Source of the DNA: Atopsyche davidsoni
Taxonomy: Eukaryota > Arthropoda > Insecta > Trichoptera > Hydrobiosidae
DNA length: 64,000 nucleotides
Assembly: GCA_022113835.1 (NCBI GenBank)
Contig: JAILWY010000009.1
Coordinates: forward strand, 11,446,001-11,510,000
Reading direction: 5' to 3'
A model generated the notes under the pieces. It made no database searches, was not told the DNA's origin, and worked only from the letters and a program-made list of their open reading frames with translations. The stretch's first letter is position 1, and each line of letters starts with the position of its first letter. Below, in pieces: positions 12,890 through 25,889 of the stretch. A program made the translations under genes and the position numbers.

Positions 12890-13170
12890 GTGCGGCCAAA
12901 CAAAAAAATACAGAATAAGTGCGAAAGAGAGAGAGAGAGAGTGACGGGAGGGGGTGGGGGGGCGGGGAGGGGAGGGCGGGGGCACATCCGGCGCTTTGAT
13001 GTCCGGCCGAGGGGAGGAGGCTAAACTTGTTAGCGACAGTGGCCGGTGGTGGAGAGAGCGACCACCGCCAGGACGCCGCGTTTGTTGCGGCCGCCGAGGG
13101 CGCCAGGACGCGACGCCTGAAAAAGATTGATGAAAAGCGCCGCCGAGTGCAAAGTGGTAACTTCACGCCG
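12890..13170. other. GA/G-rich island with G-quadruplex motif
   Basis: A (GA)n tract (about 12926-12941) leads into G-runs at 12946-12982 (GGGAGGGGGTGGGGG and onward) that satisfy a four-tract G-quadruplex pattern on the + strand. GC-rich sequence continues to about 13100. A 135-codon minus-strand frame spans it and is rich in Pro, Ser and Ala, as expected from translating this low-complexity DNA. Confidence 0.55.
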
Positions 13171-13436
13171 TGTTATTATAACTGTGTTAATGCTTAAATG
13201 TATTTAGATTACTTATGTATGTATGTGAGTATAAATATTCATACATCATCCACCATCAAATATTGAGTTTTCGTATAAAAATACCTTCATAAACATCAGG
13301 CAAGTACTGACAGTTAAATATGTTCATAATTAATTTTATTTTCAATATATATTTTTTAACAATAAAAACATTGTAACGATAACGAAAAATAAGGTCTGAA
13401 GCAGGTCTGAAAAAGCCACACAACAGAAGCCCCCTT

Positions 13437-13455
13437 CCCCCCCCCCCCCCCCCCC
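13437..13455. repeat. Poly-C run of 19
   Basis: A continuous run of 19 C, preceded by CCCCTT. The opposite strand is a poly-G run able to stack. Its length may be uncertain in the assembly, because such runs are hard to sequence. Confidence 0.85.
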
Positions 13456-13569
13456 GCACCCAGAAATTATAATTTAGAATCACGACAAAAAAGATAAACA
13501 ACATTCGCCCCCATAAACACATACGATTAAACACCAAATCTAAATACAGTGACAACAAACACAAAAAAG

Positions 13570-13890
13570 GGCAGCGTTAAAATCTTCCCTTTAATTCTGG
13601 CGAGAAAAAATGCGTCTGGGGCGAGCGGGACAGCGTGGGGGTGACTTCGCAAGGGGCCCGTAAAAAGATAATATTTTTAGTGTATACAATTATCTAAGCA
13701 AAACAAATACAGTCGCGCCACCGCAGCAGATGGCGCGGGGCGTTGATGGCGGAATACGGAGTACAGAATACGGAGTACGGAGTAGGGTCCAGGACATGTG
13801 CTTATGAATAATAATCCACTGTACCTGATGTGCCGACTGCCTCTCCCCGCGCTCTTTGTTTTGCTCCCGGCATCCTCGTCGCCTGCAAGG
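13570..13890. other. GC-elevated block with short tandem repeat
   Basis: Higher-GC sequence containing a short tandem repeat of the kind GAATACGGAGTAC at about 13751-13786, and GCAGATGGCG just before it. No exon is supported. Candidate regulatory sequence. Confidence 0.3.
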
Positions 13891-13899
13891 GATGTTTGT

Positions 13900-15285
13900 A
13901 TTTTTATTTTAAACTCTGTGATTAGTCGTTTCTCAGATAATTAGACACTTGGCTGTTAAGTGTTATTTAAAATTTACTTGTTATAATACTCTTGCTTATC
14001 TGAGTTAAATATTTTTATTTTTTTTTATATTTAACCGTTTTGTGGTGTGAAAGGGTTTTCAGGAACTGACGTAATTTATGTTGCTATTAAATAAATACGG
14101 GAATGCTCTTAATATTCCATTTTCTGTATTTAAATAAATTATACAAATTAATTAAAAAAAAAAAAGGGTTTTAATTAACGTCGACAAATATAAAATCAAA
14201 TCTCAATTATTTACCTTCTCTTATTAATATATTACCAAGTCTTTTCGTTAAAAAATACTTCTTCAATGTATACAGTAGTTATATTAATAAAAACCAGCAC
14301 TCAGATGACCGGTTTAAATATATAAAATGAATGAGCTATTTAAATTACTTGTACTAGTAATATATGGAGATAAAATATATTAAATATTTCCATATTTATA
14401 TTTTTCATGTATTTTGTTTTAATTATTTTATAATTGATTCATTGCTTTGGGAAAAGAATTTAGAGGTTAAGAAGTGTGAGAGATCAAGTAAGAAATAACT
14501 CTCTTCAAAAGATAAACATATTTCACAAACTGTTTGTGCTTTTAATTTATAGAACGTATTAGGATACAGACGAGGTTGATTTAGATTACAATATATCAGT
14601 TGATAGTTAAAATGTTATTTGAAACATGGTAAGCTTAAGACATTATTTGGTATTAAGCTTGTCTAGCTGGCTTTTTATAAACCTCGAAGTTGATTTAAGA
14701 CTAAAGAAAGATAATCATCTAGAATTTTTTTTAAATAGTATTCTAAAATTTAAATAAAAAATTAAATAAATATTTTAAAAATAATTTCGTATTAAAGCCA
14801 ATTAATTGTTTGCTAAGCTCAAATAACTTTTTTAAGGAGAAATAATCTGATAAACTTAATTAATATCAAAGCTCAAAAAGCAACTCCATTACAAAGGAGT
14901 AAGTGTACCTTGCAGCATCAAGGTGTACAAACTTCTAAATAAGTTATCCCAAGTCCGAGGTAATTATTGTAAAAACGACACCAGATTATTCAGCGACTCA
15001 GGAAATTTATTACAATGTATTTTTAATAGCTTCTCGGAGTCTCAGAGAATTTCTGAAAGTTATCTGCTCGCATGGAGCTTTGGATTATTTGGATGATCTT
15101 ATTGCCCTGTCATGTTTCTCAAACTTTGGCGTGACGCAGGTTAAATTAACAAAAATACACTTTTTTTTTTATTCATAAAATTCATTCTTTTTTTATAATA
15201 CTGCGGAAGCAATGAGTATAAAGCACTGTGTATACATTTTTTTAAAAGTTTTTTTTATAAAGGAGAGGAGTCCTCAGAGACAAAC
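13900..15285. other. AT-rich noncoding stretch
   Basis: Nothing beyond A/T runs, a poly-A at about 14154-14165 and low-complexity sequence was recognised. There are no splice-flanked open frames. Confidence 0.55.
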
Positions 15286-15289
15286 ACAA

Positions 15290-15540
15290 ATATTTATGAA
15301 ACAAATTTCACACCCGATGCGGTTATTATTTCAGGAGACCAGACCAGATGCGGTGATAAATAAGAGGATCCTGCCGATTGATACAGCACAAGCACATGAC
15401 ACGGCCGCTCTCCGCTTGTGCTCGGCGGAGATGTTGCCAAGATGGCGGCATCTGGGAATAAGATGGCCGCCAAGCTCGGCGACTCCGCCCGCAGGAAAGA
15501 CGGCACCGCTTTGCTAATATTTCGTCTAACTTAATTACAC
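15290..15540. promoter_or_regulatory. GC-elevated block with paired YY1/Pho-type motifs
   Basis: AAGATGGCGGC (15439-15449) matches the YY1/Pleiohomeotic consensus exactly, and AAGATGGCCGCC (15460-15471) follows 21 bp downstream in the same orientation. Pleiohomeotic sites are a hallmark of insect Polycomb response elements, and YY1 sites also occur just inside some promoters. The island is bounded by A/T-rich DNA. Overlapping frames on both strands (15212-15517 plus, 15294-15506 minus) look like composition effects. The regulatory role is inferred. Confidence 0.42.
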
Positions 15541-15559
15541 ATCTTTCCCACAGAATTCG

Positions 15560-17980
15560 GGTGCTCGTGGTATTTATAATTTGTTGTCATAATTTTGTTA
15601 GACTGATAATCATTACGTTAAAGGTATATGGTGATTGGTGATGAGAGATTTGTGGTTTCTAAAAGTAAAGTATAAAGGTTGAAACTTGATGGTATTTCCA
15701 AAAAAATATTGCAGTCGTTAGTAACATTATTTAAAATAATATTATAATTGCGTTATCATAATTTACAATATAGCTTGTTTATAGATATTTTTAAGAACAA
15801 GTGACTTAAAACTAATAATATTTCTAGGTATTTTTATGAACGAATTTGTATGACAAAATAAATTGTTGATGATAATATTATTTTTTACATATCGTTAGAA
15901 TGTTTTATTTTTTTGAACCCAAACATTTATAACATAAATATGATTTCTAAATTTTATCGAGTTTTTGAATAGAAGTAATGTAGATAATATCACCATTTCA
16001 GAGCATGCGATTAAGCACTCTGAGATCAAGATCACTGCAACAAAGCCTCATTGTGATACATTTATTCCACAAACAACGCATAGCCTGTCTAAAAGCAAAA
16101 CGCCAAGATTTTTCGTTAGTAAAGTCGCATTAGACTCCTAACATGATCCCTCTCCACAAGTGCTATGTACACATGTCGTCTCGAGTAAGTATAACCCCTC
16201 TGGCTTATATGTGCGGATGTTGATATAGACACAGGGATTGGGTTAGAGAAACATGGCGTAAAAGAATTTGGATAGCATAGGCGTGGCGAAAAACGAAATT
16301 AAGTAGAAGAAAACAAAATGGATTTATTAGGGTAGGGAGGAAATATAGTCCCTTGGTCGTACGGCCGGGGGTTGTAGCGTGGGTGATAATGTTATGACTA
16401 TGCTCTAGGTGGTGATTACTGAGCTTTGAAGGGTTGCTTGCATGTTTATTGCGCAGTCTATTCGGATAATAATAATAATAATTACACCATTTATGTTAGT
16501 TGAGGAAAAACAAAAAAAGAAGAATTTGTTATTTTTTGCTATCTACAAATGATTGCAGACCGCTTACAATTTACTGATGCTAGCAAATACTGTGTTATTT
16601 TCTTAGAGACAACAACATACATTTCTCCACCTGAATATATTTTTTTTCAGCTTGAGGTAAACCTAATATATTCTCAAGTGTTCTCTATTGTTCAAATCCT
16701 GTTAAAGCTATTTATATATAAAAAAAAACCTATTTGAATATTTACAATATATGTACCTTAACTTTTTGAAATTATTTTTAACATAAACTGTTATTTAACA
16801 ATTATCGATTTTTATAAGATTCAACAAGAAAGATTTATTCACAGATCTTATATCTGTGATAGGAAAATATAAAAAATACTGAAAAACAGCCTTCGTTCCT
16901 CGACAAGAGTGTAAAGCTAGTTGAAATACCAAAGCTCGTATTCTTGGAAATCAAAAATAGTTATATGCTCATGGGAAAGCTTTTATCTAGGAATAGACTG
17001 ACAGGTTTCTGATGATAATGGCCAATCTAGAGGATGTATTTTTATTTTGTTGATGAATCATATTTAAGAATTCTACAAGATGTATATTAAATGTATTTTG
17101 AAATATTTATATGAAAAGGTTTCTTTTGACATTATATTTCACTGTAGGCTTTCTTTATTTTGTTACGTATGCATCATTTTGTTATAACTACCGTAATAAA
17201 ACACATTTCCCTCTGCTTTATTTCTTACTATGCAGGCATATTAAAACTATATTCCGAGTCTTTTAGATCTCAAAGGTGTCGTTTAAGAACCTTTTTACGG
17301 CTGCCTATATGTTATACTTAAAGCACAATTGTAATATATTATAAAAACGTACATTTAATTGGTTTAAATATAAGATTTCATATTTATTTTAAAATTTTGG
17401 AACTCATTACATACTATTTTTCCGGATGAGAATTTGTGTTAATACTATATATACTCTTGCCTGTTAACTAGGATGTGAGAATTAAAACAGCATATTTTTT
17501 TAAAATACAGGTTAAAATAACTAACTAACATGTAAAATACACAACGAAACTATATTTTAATAAAAATATTTTATATTAAAAATATAAAAGTGTTTATTAA
17601 AAATAAGAAAAGACATTGAAGTGTTATATTTTATCATATTGTTGGAGTATAATATTGCATGAGCAATTCAAAAACAGTAACGAGAAACAATAAAAATATG
17701 ACTTTACACAAATAAACATAACGTGCCTTTGACTTTTGATAGGTAAGTTTTTTAATTATTTTTTTTTTGATTTTTTGAAGTTGGATTGCTTCAGGGTTCT
17801 ATTTTTTTTTTTCTCTTTACAGATATTTCGGCTCCAGATTCAGAAATAATTTTCAAGCAATGTAATTTTTTAACTTCTTGCATGAACCATTTTTTTTGTG
17901 TGTATATTTAATTAATATTTCAAAACGTTTTAAAAACAAATAACTAGAGCACTAGGTTTTGAGTAGTACATTATTAGTGG
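15560..17980. other. AT-rich noncoding stretch with (ATA)n
   Basis: AT-rich sequence with a short (AAT)n tract near 16465-16481 and a mildly less AT-rich patch at about 16000-16440 of no recognised function. A polypyrimidine-AG at about 17795-17821 looks like a splice acceptor, but no donor follows it at exon distance. Confidence 0.5.
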
Positions 17981-17989
17981 CAAGTGTTT

Positions 17990-18260
17990 TGTTAGACGAT
18001 GTCATTACCAAAAGCGTTACTCAGAATCGACCCAGGCGACCTCCGCGTGACATTGGGAATATTAACGAATCGGTTTTATTCGTCGTCTGTAATGAGGCGA
18101 CCGGGCAGGGGAAGCGACGGTCTGCTTCGATAGTGATGATGGAGAGTCATTACCGACGAAATGTCCCGAATTCAGTGTTAAATATAAATATAAACAACAA
18201 ATTTTCAAACCGCTAAAGAAACAGATGCCTTTATTACGTTGAAGTATGGCGGAGAGACTA
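17990..18260. other. GC-elevated block, candidate conserved noncoding element
   Basis: A higher-complexity stretch with repeated CATTACCRA-type strings (TCATTACCAAAAG at its left, TCATTACCGACG at its right). Frames are open on both strands (17959-18216 plus, 18062-18268 minus), arguing for base-composition openness rather than coding. Candidate enhancer. Confidence 0.32.
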
Positions 18261-19149
18261 ATGTGCAATTTAATTTATCAATGAATCTTATCGAATAAAA
18301 TAACACGTTATAAATAACAGCACTGAATTTTAGAAAGGTCATAACGTAATTTTGTAAAGTGCATGCAAAATTTATACAATATTTCGTCCCAGCATAATGC
18401 TATCAACGTACTGCTAATAAATCAACACTTATATTTGATATAAATTTAAGCTAGTTTTAGATAATAAAGCAAAGATGAAACAGCTAGACACCTTTATCAC
18501 TAAAATATGAAATATGCTTGAAAAATATACATGCATATTTATTATCGATTGATAGACATTGTCGTAATTATATATATATGGTTTTTTTTATCATATATAT
18601 TCTCTTTAATGCACGTAACCGATCAATATTATACATAGTAAAAAGCGATGCAGAGCATTTTATATCTTGGGTTGTCATGAATTTTGAAATTCACAAAAAT
18701 ATCATGTTACTTACTGAAATCTTACTAATAAGTTAGTTTTTACCAATGTTTGATTACTGATACTATAGTGAAATATTGTGATATTGAAAAAAAACTTGAA
18801 TATATGCACAGTATTGCAATATTTTTCAACTATATGTTTACTAATATACTGAATATTTATTTATCTTAATTTAACAGTGAAATCCGGACATGATTTAGTT
18901 AAATCACAATAATATTTTTAATAAAAAAATAAAAGATCGTATACATGTCTTCTCTTGAAACGACAGACTGTTAATATTGATAAAATGTAATAAAATAATC
19001 CAAAAAATTATGTTTTTAATGCAATCGAAATTAAATTTATTTTTTACCAAAAAAATTACCTATTTTATTCGCTTGCTGACATTATAAAATTTTAATAAAT
19101 TCCACAAGCTTCATTAAATACGAAAATTTACGAAATCCCAAATACTTTT

Positions 19150-19400
19150 CAAACAATGGTGGAGTTTCACGCGTCGCCACTGTGCGCCGTTACGTTTCGT
19201 GGCGTCTCAATACCTCGTCACATATTGTGACCATATAAAAGGTATATCCTTTGGAGCTCTCGTTTTATTAGGTACACGGTGGGTACATGCGCTAAGAAGA
19301 ATATCACCATTTTTCTTCCGTAATGTGGGCGACGATTTACCAGAAGGTAATCAGTCCCCTTTCTGAAGTAACGTCTGCGCATCATTTGTTAGGTAAATGA
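19150..19400. other. GC-elevated block with TATAAAAG
   Basis: An island containing TATAAAAG (19234-19241). No good initiator lies 25-32 bp downstream, so it is a weak promoter candidate. The CGTCGCCACTGTGCGCCGTT stretch upstream contrasts strongly with the flanks. Confidence 0.25.
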
Positions 19401-19822
19401 GTTCTAGGTGCATTGAAAAGATATTTCCAAAAGAAATACCCTCAAACGCAATAAAATTCAACACAAAATGCTGAAATAAAAGGTATGCATCACTAAAATA
19501 ATTAAACTTTATTAAATCAAACTTGTTTTAATCAAAGTAATGTGAACTTATATAAAATACCGAATAGAATCAAATAGTAATTTAAAAAAATATATAAATG
19601 TTGGAGAATTAGGCAGCAATAGTTTTTAGACAACGCTTTGATTGACTGTTAACCATGGCTGTATTTCAGGCTCTAAATATTTGGATATCATTTGCAACAA
19701 TATTTTTGTATGTGCAACATTCTTATGGTCAGATCATCTGCTACATCATTTAATAAATATTGTAAAAATTTACCTAGAGTACAAATTAATAAAAAAATGA
19801 TTTTTTATGCGAATAACAAAAC

Positions 19823-19909
<87 letters not shown>

Positions 19910-19921
19910 ATATATATATAT
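19823..19921. repeat. (TA)n microsatellite, about 97 bp
   Basis: A nearly pure TA dinucleotide tract with one C near its left end and one GTG interruption near its right end. It creates artefactual open frames of alternating Tyr/Ile on both strands. It is a self-complementary tract prone to cruciforms and length variation. Confidence 0.97.
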
Positions 19922-19929
19922 TTAAAAAT

Positions 19930-21555
19930 TTACTTGTCATAAGCAGATTTGGTGATATTATCACCTAAAAAAAGTTTTATTTAAAGTGTTTATCTACGAT
20001 CATGACCTTTTCTAGAGCTTAAAATAAAAATCAAATAGACTTGACAACTTATTGAGAACCATTAATAGTGGACCTCCTTTTGGGGTCTAGAAACAACGTT
20101 TGGTAATATTTCCAAAATATTTTTAATAATTAGAGGAAATTGAAGAGAGTTTTTTCAAACATCCCATCTTTGCAAATAGCAATGCTATTAATTTTTTGTG
20201 ACTTTAGTTTATTTTAGTTTTGAACATATTCTGGGAGAGATCTTCACATTATGTAGTTATGGTAATATCAAATAAAATATATTTTCAGTAAAAAACACAT
20301 AATTATTTATTATCATAATAAACCGTAGTTTAAACTTAGTAAAAAATAGTTTTAAAACTAATAGGCCTCACATTGAAAGTGTCAGGAAAATGCTTACTGG
20401 AATAAAATATTTTATCAAAATAAGATATGTTATTTGATACTGATTATGCAAAATCGAACCGATTTAGATGATAAAATAAAAAAAATCTTAGAGCTTATTG
20501 CTTAAATAACACATTTAAAACTGAATCATTTTGAACATCATTGAACACGCATCTAGACTAAATACAAAATTATTATAAAAAAATGGCACATTTGTTTGTA
20601 AAATTACATACATTCATCAATAATTACAACATAATCACGAATAAAATAAAAACATTAAATATCACCTTCGCATAACAGAATTACAAAAATCTCTAATAAG
20701 TTTAAGCGAGTAAAAATAACAAAAAGATCTCCAAAAAAGATTGATGAAATTAAATTAAAATATGCTATAAATTTTTAAGTAAGAAGCTTACAAGAAAATA
20801 GGATTTAGAATAAAAAGAAAAGCAAATTTGAGCCTATTACAATATTCAAAGTCGAAAGATAACTTTCTTTTCTGTCCGTGATTTGTCAGTCGTAAAGTTT
20901 ACTGAAATAAATAGATAAGGTTTTATAGTCACAGAAAGTAAAGTCGTTTTCTGGTTTCTCTTGTCTTCTTAAGATTCTGGATGGATATTGATGAACGCAG
21001 CGCAAATGCTTTACTACCTAATCTACTTACTCGCACATCTGTAATGTCGGGAGCGAGGTAAAAGCGAAAATCCAGCTCTTGGAAAAGTTTGCATAAAAAT
21101 AGCCTAGAAAGTTTTATATTAAATTATTATACAAGTAGATCAAAGAATTGCTAACAGAATGCAAACAATCTACTTATTTTTTTATTATGAAATAACGTAA
21201 GTTGTTTTCATAGCTTCGGGTAGTTTTCATGTGAATAAAGTCGAGGTTTTGTTTCTCAAAATTCTTAATGTGATTTAGAATGCAGTCAATTTAAGTGGCA
21301 AGCAGTGTATTCTTTAAATCAATTCCACTTTTATTAACGATTATACTAACATAGTTATTTTTTTTAATTGGGTTCTACTTACAAAGCTTATACAGGGAAA
21401 AGAACGAATTATGTATAAAAACGATAATAAAATACATCAATTCATCTAGTTAAATTAAAGTACTTCAAAAATATTGTATATGGCTTTTTATCGGCAAAAA
21501 ATCTAAAATATTTAATTTGACACCAGTCTTTTAAAATTTTAAAGACACTAAATAC
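19930..21555. other. AT-rich noncoding stretch
   Basis: A/T-rich sequence without recognised genes, RNAs or long repeats. Confidence 0.55.
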
Positions 21556-21559
21556 TTTT

Positions 21560-21810
21560 TCCCTCATCTTTTCAATACTGTTCAGAAGCGCTCCGTCTGT
21601 GAAATATCTTACAAGTTTTTTTAATAGATGACATAAAGGTAGCGGTATAAAAAAGTCGACGCACTAGGCAAACATTTCCCTTTGAAGAGATTGAATACAT
21701 TCTGGTCGCCGGGAAGTTGTGTAGACAGATGGGGACTGAAAAAAGCGGGAATCCCGATTCTCCCCTCCCGCCCGCATTCTTATAACCACCCCTCACCCTC
21801 ACCTGTGATA
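21560..21810. other. GC-elevated block, candidate regulatory element
   Basis: A moderately GC-rich block ending in a pyrimidine-rich stretch (CTCCCCTCCCGCCCGC). A 76-codon minus-strand frame covers it but lacks protein-like features or splice context. Confidence 0.28.
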
Positions 21811-22967
21811 TAAGGGAAGAAATCTTGGCTAAATCTTTAAATAAAGAGGGTTCTAACTGACTACACGCCTAGGTAGAGCGCAGGTAAAACTTTTAAACTA
21901 TTGGATCTTGTGTGATTTTATTCGGTGTTCAGTGAGGCTTTAGGGTATTCTAACTTGATAATATTTATAGGTTGAGTAAAAATAGTTTACATAATTACTA
22001 CCACTATTCTATCATGGTAAATATTTTAAAGTGTAAATCGGGACTAGAAAACGTTAATGTGGAAATCGGAAATCTAAATAAATATATCATCACTTTGTTT
22101 CATAACAGTTGAAATTTGATTTAAAATGCAAGGATTTCATTTAAACAATTGGACATTGATATAAGAATATTGACAATAAGTTAAAATCATTAAAACTTCG
22201 AGAAACATCTGTTTGAAAGAAATGTAAGGAAAATAATTTTATCGCTCAAAAGTATTTGAAATTAGTCACCACGATTATGATCGTAAAATTGAAAAGATTT
22301 CATTATCACCTAATAAATAAAATTTACACTTTACGATTCCCAAAAGTTAGCCCTTAAAAGAAAAAAGATACCAGCTTGTGGGCTCGATTAGGTGATATTT
22401 CATTCTTAACCACTTTCTAATGAGTCATTTACATTCCCTTATCTCAATTAGTCTTTCTGTGAGCTCAGAGGATCTCGCACCACTGAAAACATCTTTATGC
22501 CCCCCCTTGAATGTATGTTCCTATATTCGTATAAACGCCCCCTTTTAATTGTTTTCCTCTGAGAAAGTCCCCTTCCCTTTTGTAGAAACGTGCATTTTAG
22601 TATTATATTATATTTCGCTACAAAGATTGCGGAGTGGGTTTTCGTTCCTTTTAAAAATAATTAAAAGTTAACTTATTCAAGCAGCATAAAAAAATATTTT
22701 TGTATTAGAATACAAATTATGCTTTCATATAAAATAGTTAAGTATTTTTCTAGCACTAAATCTGTAGAACAATTTTTTTTTCCAAATAATTTTGAAAAAA
22801 AAGTTAATTGTTTTAATCGACTTTATGCATTTGGAAAATAAACAGATGTTGCCTAATTAAATAAGAATTCCTGAAAATAAAATGATTTTGTATGGAAGAT
22901 AATATATAATACGTTATTATGGCATCTTTTTTGAATACCTCTACGTTACCTTGAACTTGTCACTAAT

Positions 22968-23141
22968 GAGCTATTCGTTAAATGCTTTTTATCATTAAAT
23001 TATAAGAAAAGATGACACGATGTGTTTCGTGAAATTATATTGTAAATTTCTAAGGAGCTATTCGGTAAATGCTTTTTATCCTTGAATTATAAGAAAAGAT
23101 GACACAGAGTGTTTACGTGAAATAATATTGTTAATTTTCAA
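22968..23141. repeat. Tandem duplication, two 87-bp units
   Basis: Unit 1 (22968-23054) and unit 2 (23055-23141) share GAGCTATTCG, AAATGCTTTTTATC and AATTATAAGAAAAGATGACA with about a dozen differences. The spacing is exactly 87 bp. It is diverged enough to be old. No function is apparent. Confidence 0.9.
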
Positions 23142-24149
23142 GATATTTATCAATTTACACGTGGTGTTTAATGTCTTTACAAAAAATGTACTTTCGAAAT
23201 ACCTGATTTCGACATCGAAACAAAAAGGTACGAAGCTGTTTTAAGACTGAGATCATTATGCGTATAGCGTCTGAAATCAAAATATACATTTTGAAGAATC
23301 CAATTACGATGGGGAAAGGTAACAGCTTCCAGTATTAAGCCCAAGGAACTTTTTGTAACATGAAAAGCTTGCGTACGATCTTACCTTTATATGTTTTTTT
23401 TATTATATATTTAAAAAAAATACATCATCAAAATTATTTTCTAAGAAAAATTAAAATTAATATCCTAAAATATTTTACTTTGAATATTTTAAGTCTGTTA
23501 GCGTTAGGTCTATTTTTAATATTTAATTTCAATAATATTTTTTTAGGCTTATATGAAATTTAAACATTTTATAAATTTTTGTTGCATTGCTGAGCATAAT
23601 ATCAAAAATCAAAGCTTTTCATTTTATGTGCGACACTGATAGCTATTTATTACAATGTCAAGCATGAAACACGTGGGATATAAATCTAAGTTTTCTGGGT
23701 GAAATCACATTTTATTTCAGATTTTTGTTCTAACATTCGCCGATACATTCCGTGTCATTTAGTCTTGTCTGTTGGTCGTGAGAACCCTGCGTGGGTAAAT
23801 TCTCCGGTTTCAAGAGACGCAATGAAGAGTATAAATAAATGACTACAAAGCTATACTGCCATCGATATCCCACGCAAAGTTTGAAGATGAAATGAAATAC
23901 GAACGTGCATCTCCTTTGAGAGTTTCGTTTACACTTTAATAATAACCAAGTCTGTATACTACGCACTGATTAATCGTCCGTGTTATCTTAAGTATTTTTT
24001 GTTAATGTTGCACTAAAAATTGAACTGTTGATAATATTTATACAATTTTAACAATGATCAATCAACAGATAAGAGTTTCATTTATGCAATGTCAAACAAT
24101 ACAAATAAATGCTTTGCAATACAAAGTTTTTTTCTTTGCTCGATAAAGC

Positions 24150-24400
24150 CACGCAAATCAAACCTTCACAGACACCGACCCCCGGTAAGTTACTTCAGGC
24201 ACCCTTATTAGCCTAGCCCTCACCTCTCGCATTTCTTTCAAGTTTTTCAATTCCCAGCCTCGTGCCCCCTGCCCCCCCCGAGTCTTCAGCCGTTCAAACC
24301 GTAATTAAGAAACGCATGCGCGGGGGACTTCCGAATAATAAGCCTAATGGCGGGCGCCCCCGGACAGCTCCGCGAAAAAAGAGTCAAGGCAATTTTTAAA
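24150..24400. other. GC-elevated block, candidate conserved noncoding element
   Basis: An island with a CCCCCTGCCCCCCCCGAG run, CGCATGCGCGGGGG, and AATAATAAGCCTAATGG, the last resembling a homeodomain-site cluster. No coding structure is present. Confidence 0.32.
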
Positions 24401-24759
24401 TACTGATTTTTAGGCAGAATATTTGAATGGCCTAAATTAAAAAAATGTCAAAATTATTTTTAAACTCTGTCAGATTTGAATAATTTAAAATTGCATTTAA
24501 TTTCATGGGATTATATTTTAAATAAGATGTATATGACTCAACGCTCTTATTATTTGACATTGTTGATTTTTATAAATGTTTAAATATTAAAATATTTATT
24601 ACTGCGTTATGAATTTAAAGTATGAGTTCAACTGAATGTTCTATTAATATATAATCATTTTATTATTTTTGTACTACGTGAAATGTGTTTAAATAAAATT
24701 AATGCTTTAATATAATCGCAGTTGTTGTAGACCATAACACAAGGCGTTTTTAATAATTC

Positions 24760-24915
24760 CGCTTCTATCGCATAAAAGCTCACCTGACCTGAAGTCACGA
24801 CCAGGTGCACCATACTGCACAATCTGCACATGTAGACCTCGGGGTGGTCGAAATGGCCCCCGAGCCTCGGCATTGCGAGGCACTGACGCCGTAGAAACTT
24901 CATCGAGCCACTCAA
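24760..24915. other. GC-elevated block, candidate regulatory element
   Basis: A small higher-complexity patch (GACCAGGTGCACC, CGGGGTGGTCG, GGCCCCCGAGCC) between AT-rich flanks. An 86-codon minus-strand frame through it extends into A/T-rich DNA and is not protein-like. Confidence 0.25.
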
Positions 24916-25889
24916 AACATCACCGACTCAAATTTCTAATGTTCTCCTAGAAAGATATATGGAACAAACGGAACAAACGAAATCTATTTTTAATTGGTCT
25001 GTATTTCAATGGGCGTACAAAAAATAAAGTGTTAAAACTGTTATGGTAATTATACAATTTTTATAGCAGCGTTGCATGCAAGAAAAACATGCATTTATCT
25101 TTAGGGTATATTTTATCCGACCTCGCATGAATTAACTCTTTGCACTCGAGAGGTGCGTCTCGGTCACCACTTTGTTTGGTGCGGAAATTCGATGTGCGGT
25201 GATATTTTGTTCATGTTTATGTGATCTTGTTCTTTAAAGTTTGTTCCTAAACACTGCCTATATAATTTTACAAAGATTATGTTCCCTTTCAAAGTACGTA
25301 AGAATTTCTTATCTAAGATAAGTGCGGCACCATTAAGGACTGCACCGTGGACAGCTGTCTCAGTTCGACCTTGACAGTCATGGCAAAAGGACTAGATGTG
25401 TACCTAATCAACCCATATATTTTTTGATTGAACTTCTTATTGTAATCATTCATTTGAAGGTCCTTATTTGAATTAGCTTTCCATTCACTTATCACACCAT
25501 TACTTTGTTTGCTTTATAATAGATAATATGTATAATAAATCCGACAAAAGACATCAAACGACATACTATTGTGAAGCCGGGCATGCATCTTGGCAGTTGT
25601 TACATGAAATATCATACATAACAAAATTAAAAAGATTTACTTTTACGAAATTAACTTCGTAAAGATGTAAATATACATTGAATATTAAAATATAAAAGTT
25701 TAATGTGTAAGAAATTCACTAAAAGCGCTACGAAACGCTTTGAGTTGCTGATTAGTCCGCACGGAAACGGTCTCAAGTGCAAAGTGTTACAAAAAAAAAA
25801 AAAAATTGTTTTGGAATGAATTCTCAAAAAAACGGTGTGCTTTTTTTGCGTAGCAAAAAAATATGAAACATTGTTTCATACGTTTGCCG

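Noticed and set aside
12759..13166. 135-codon minus-strand open frame
   Set aside because: Mostly a translation of the GA/G-rich low-complexity tract, giving Ser/Pro/Ala runs.
17795..17900. Polypyrimidine-AG followed by an open frame
   Set aside because: No credible donor, and the frame is A/T-composition driven.
19692..19964. Tyr/Ile repeat open frames on both strands
   Set aside because: Direct translation of the (TA)n microsatellite.
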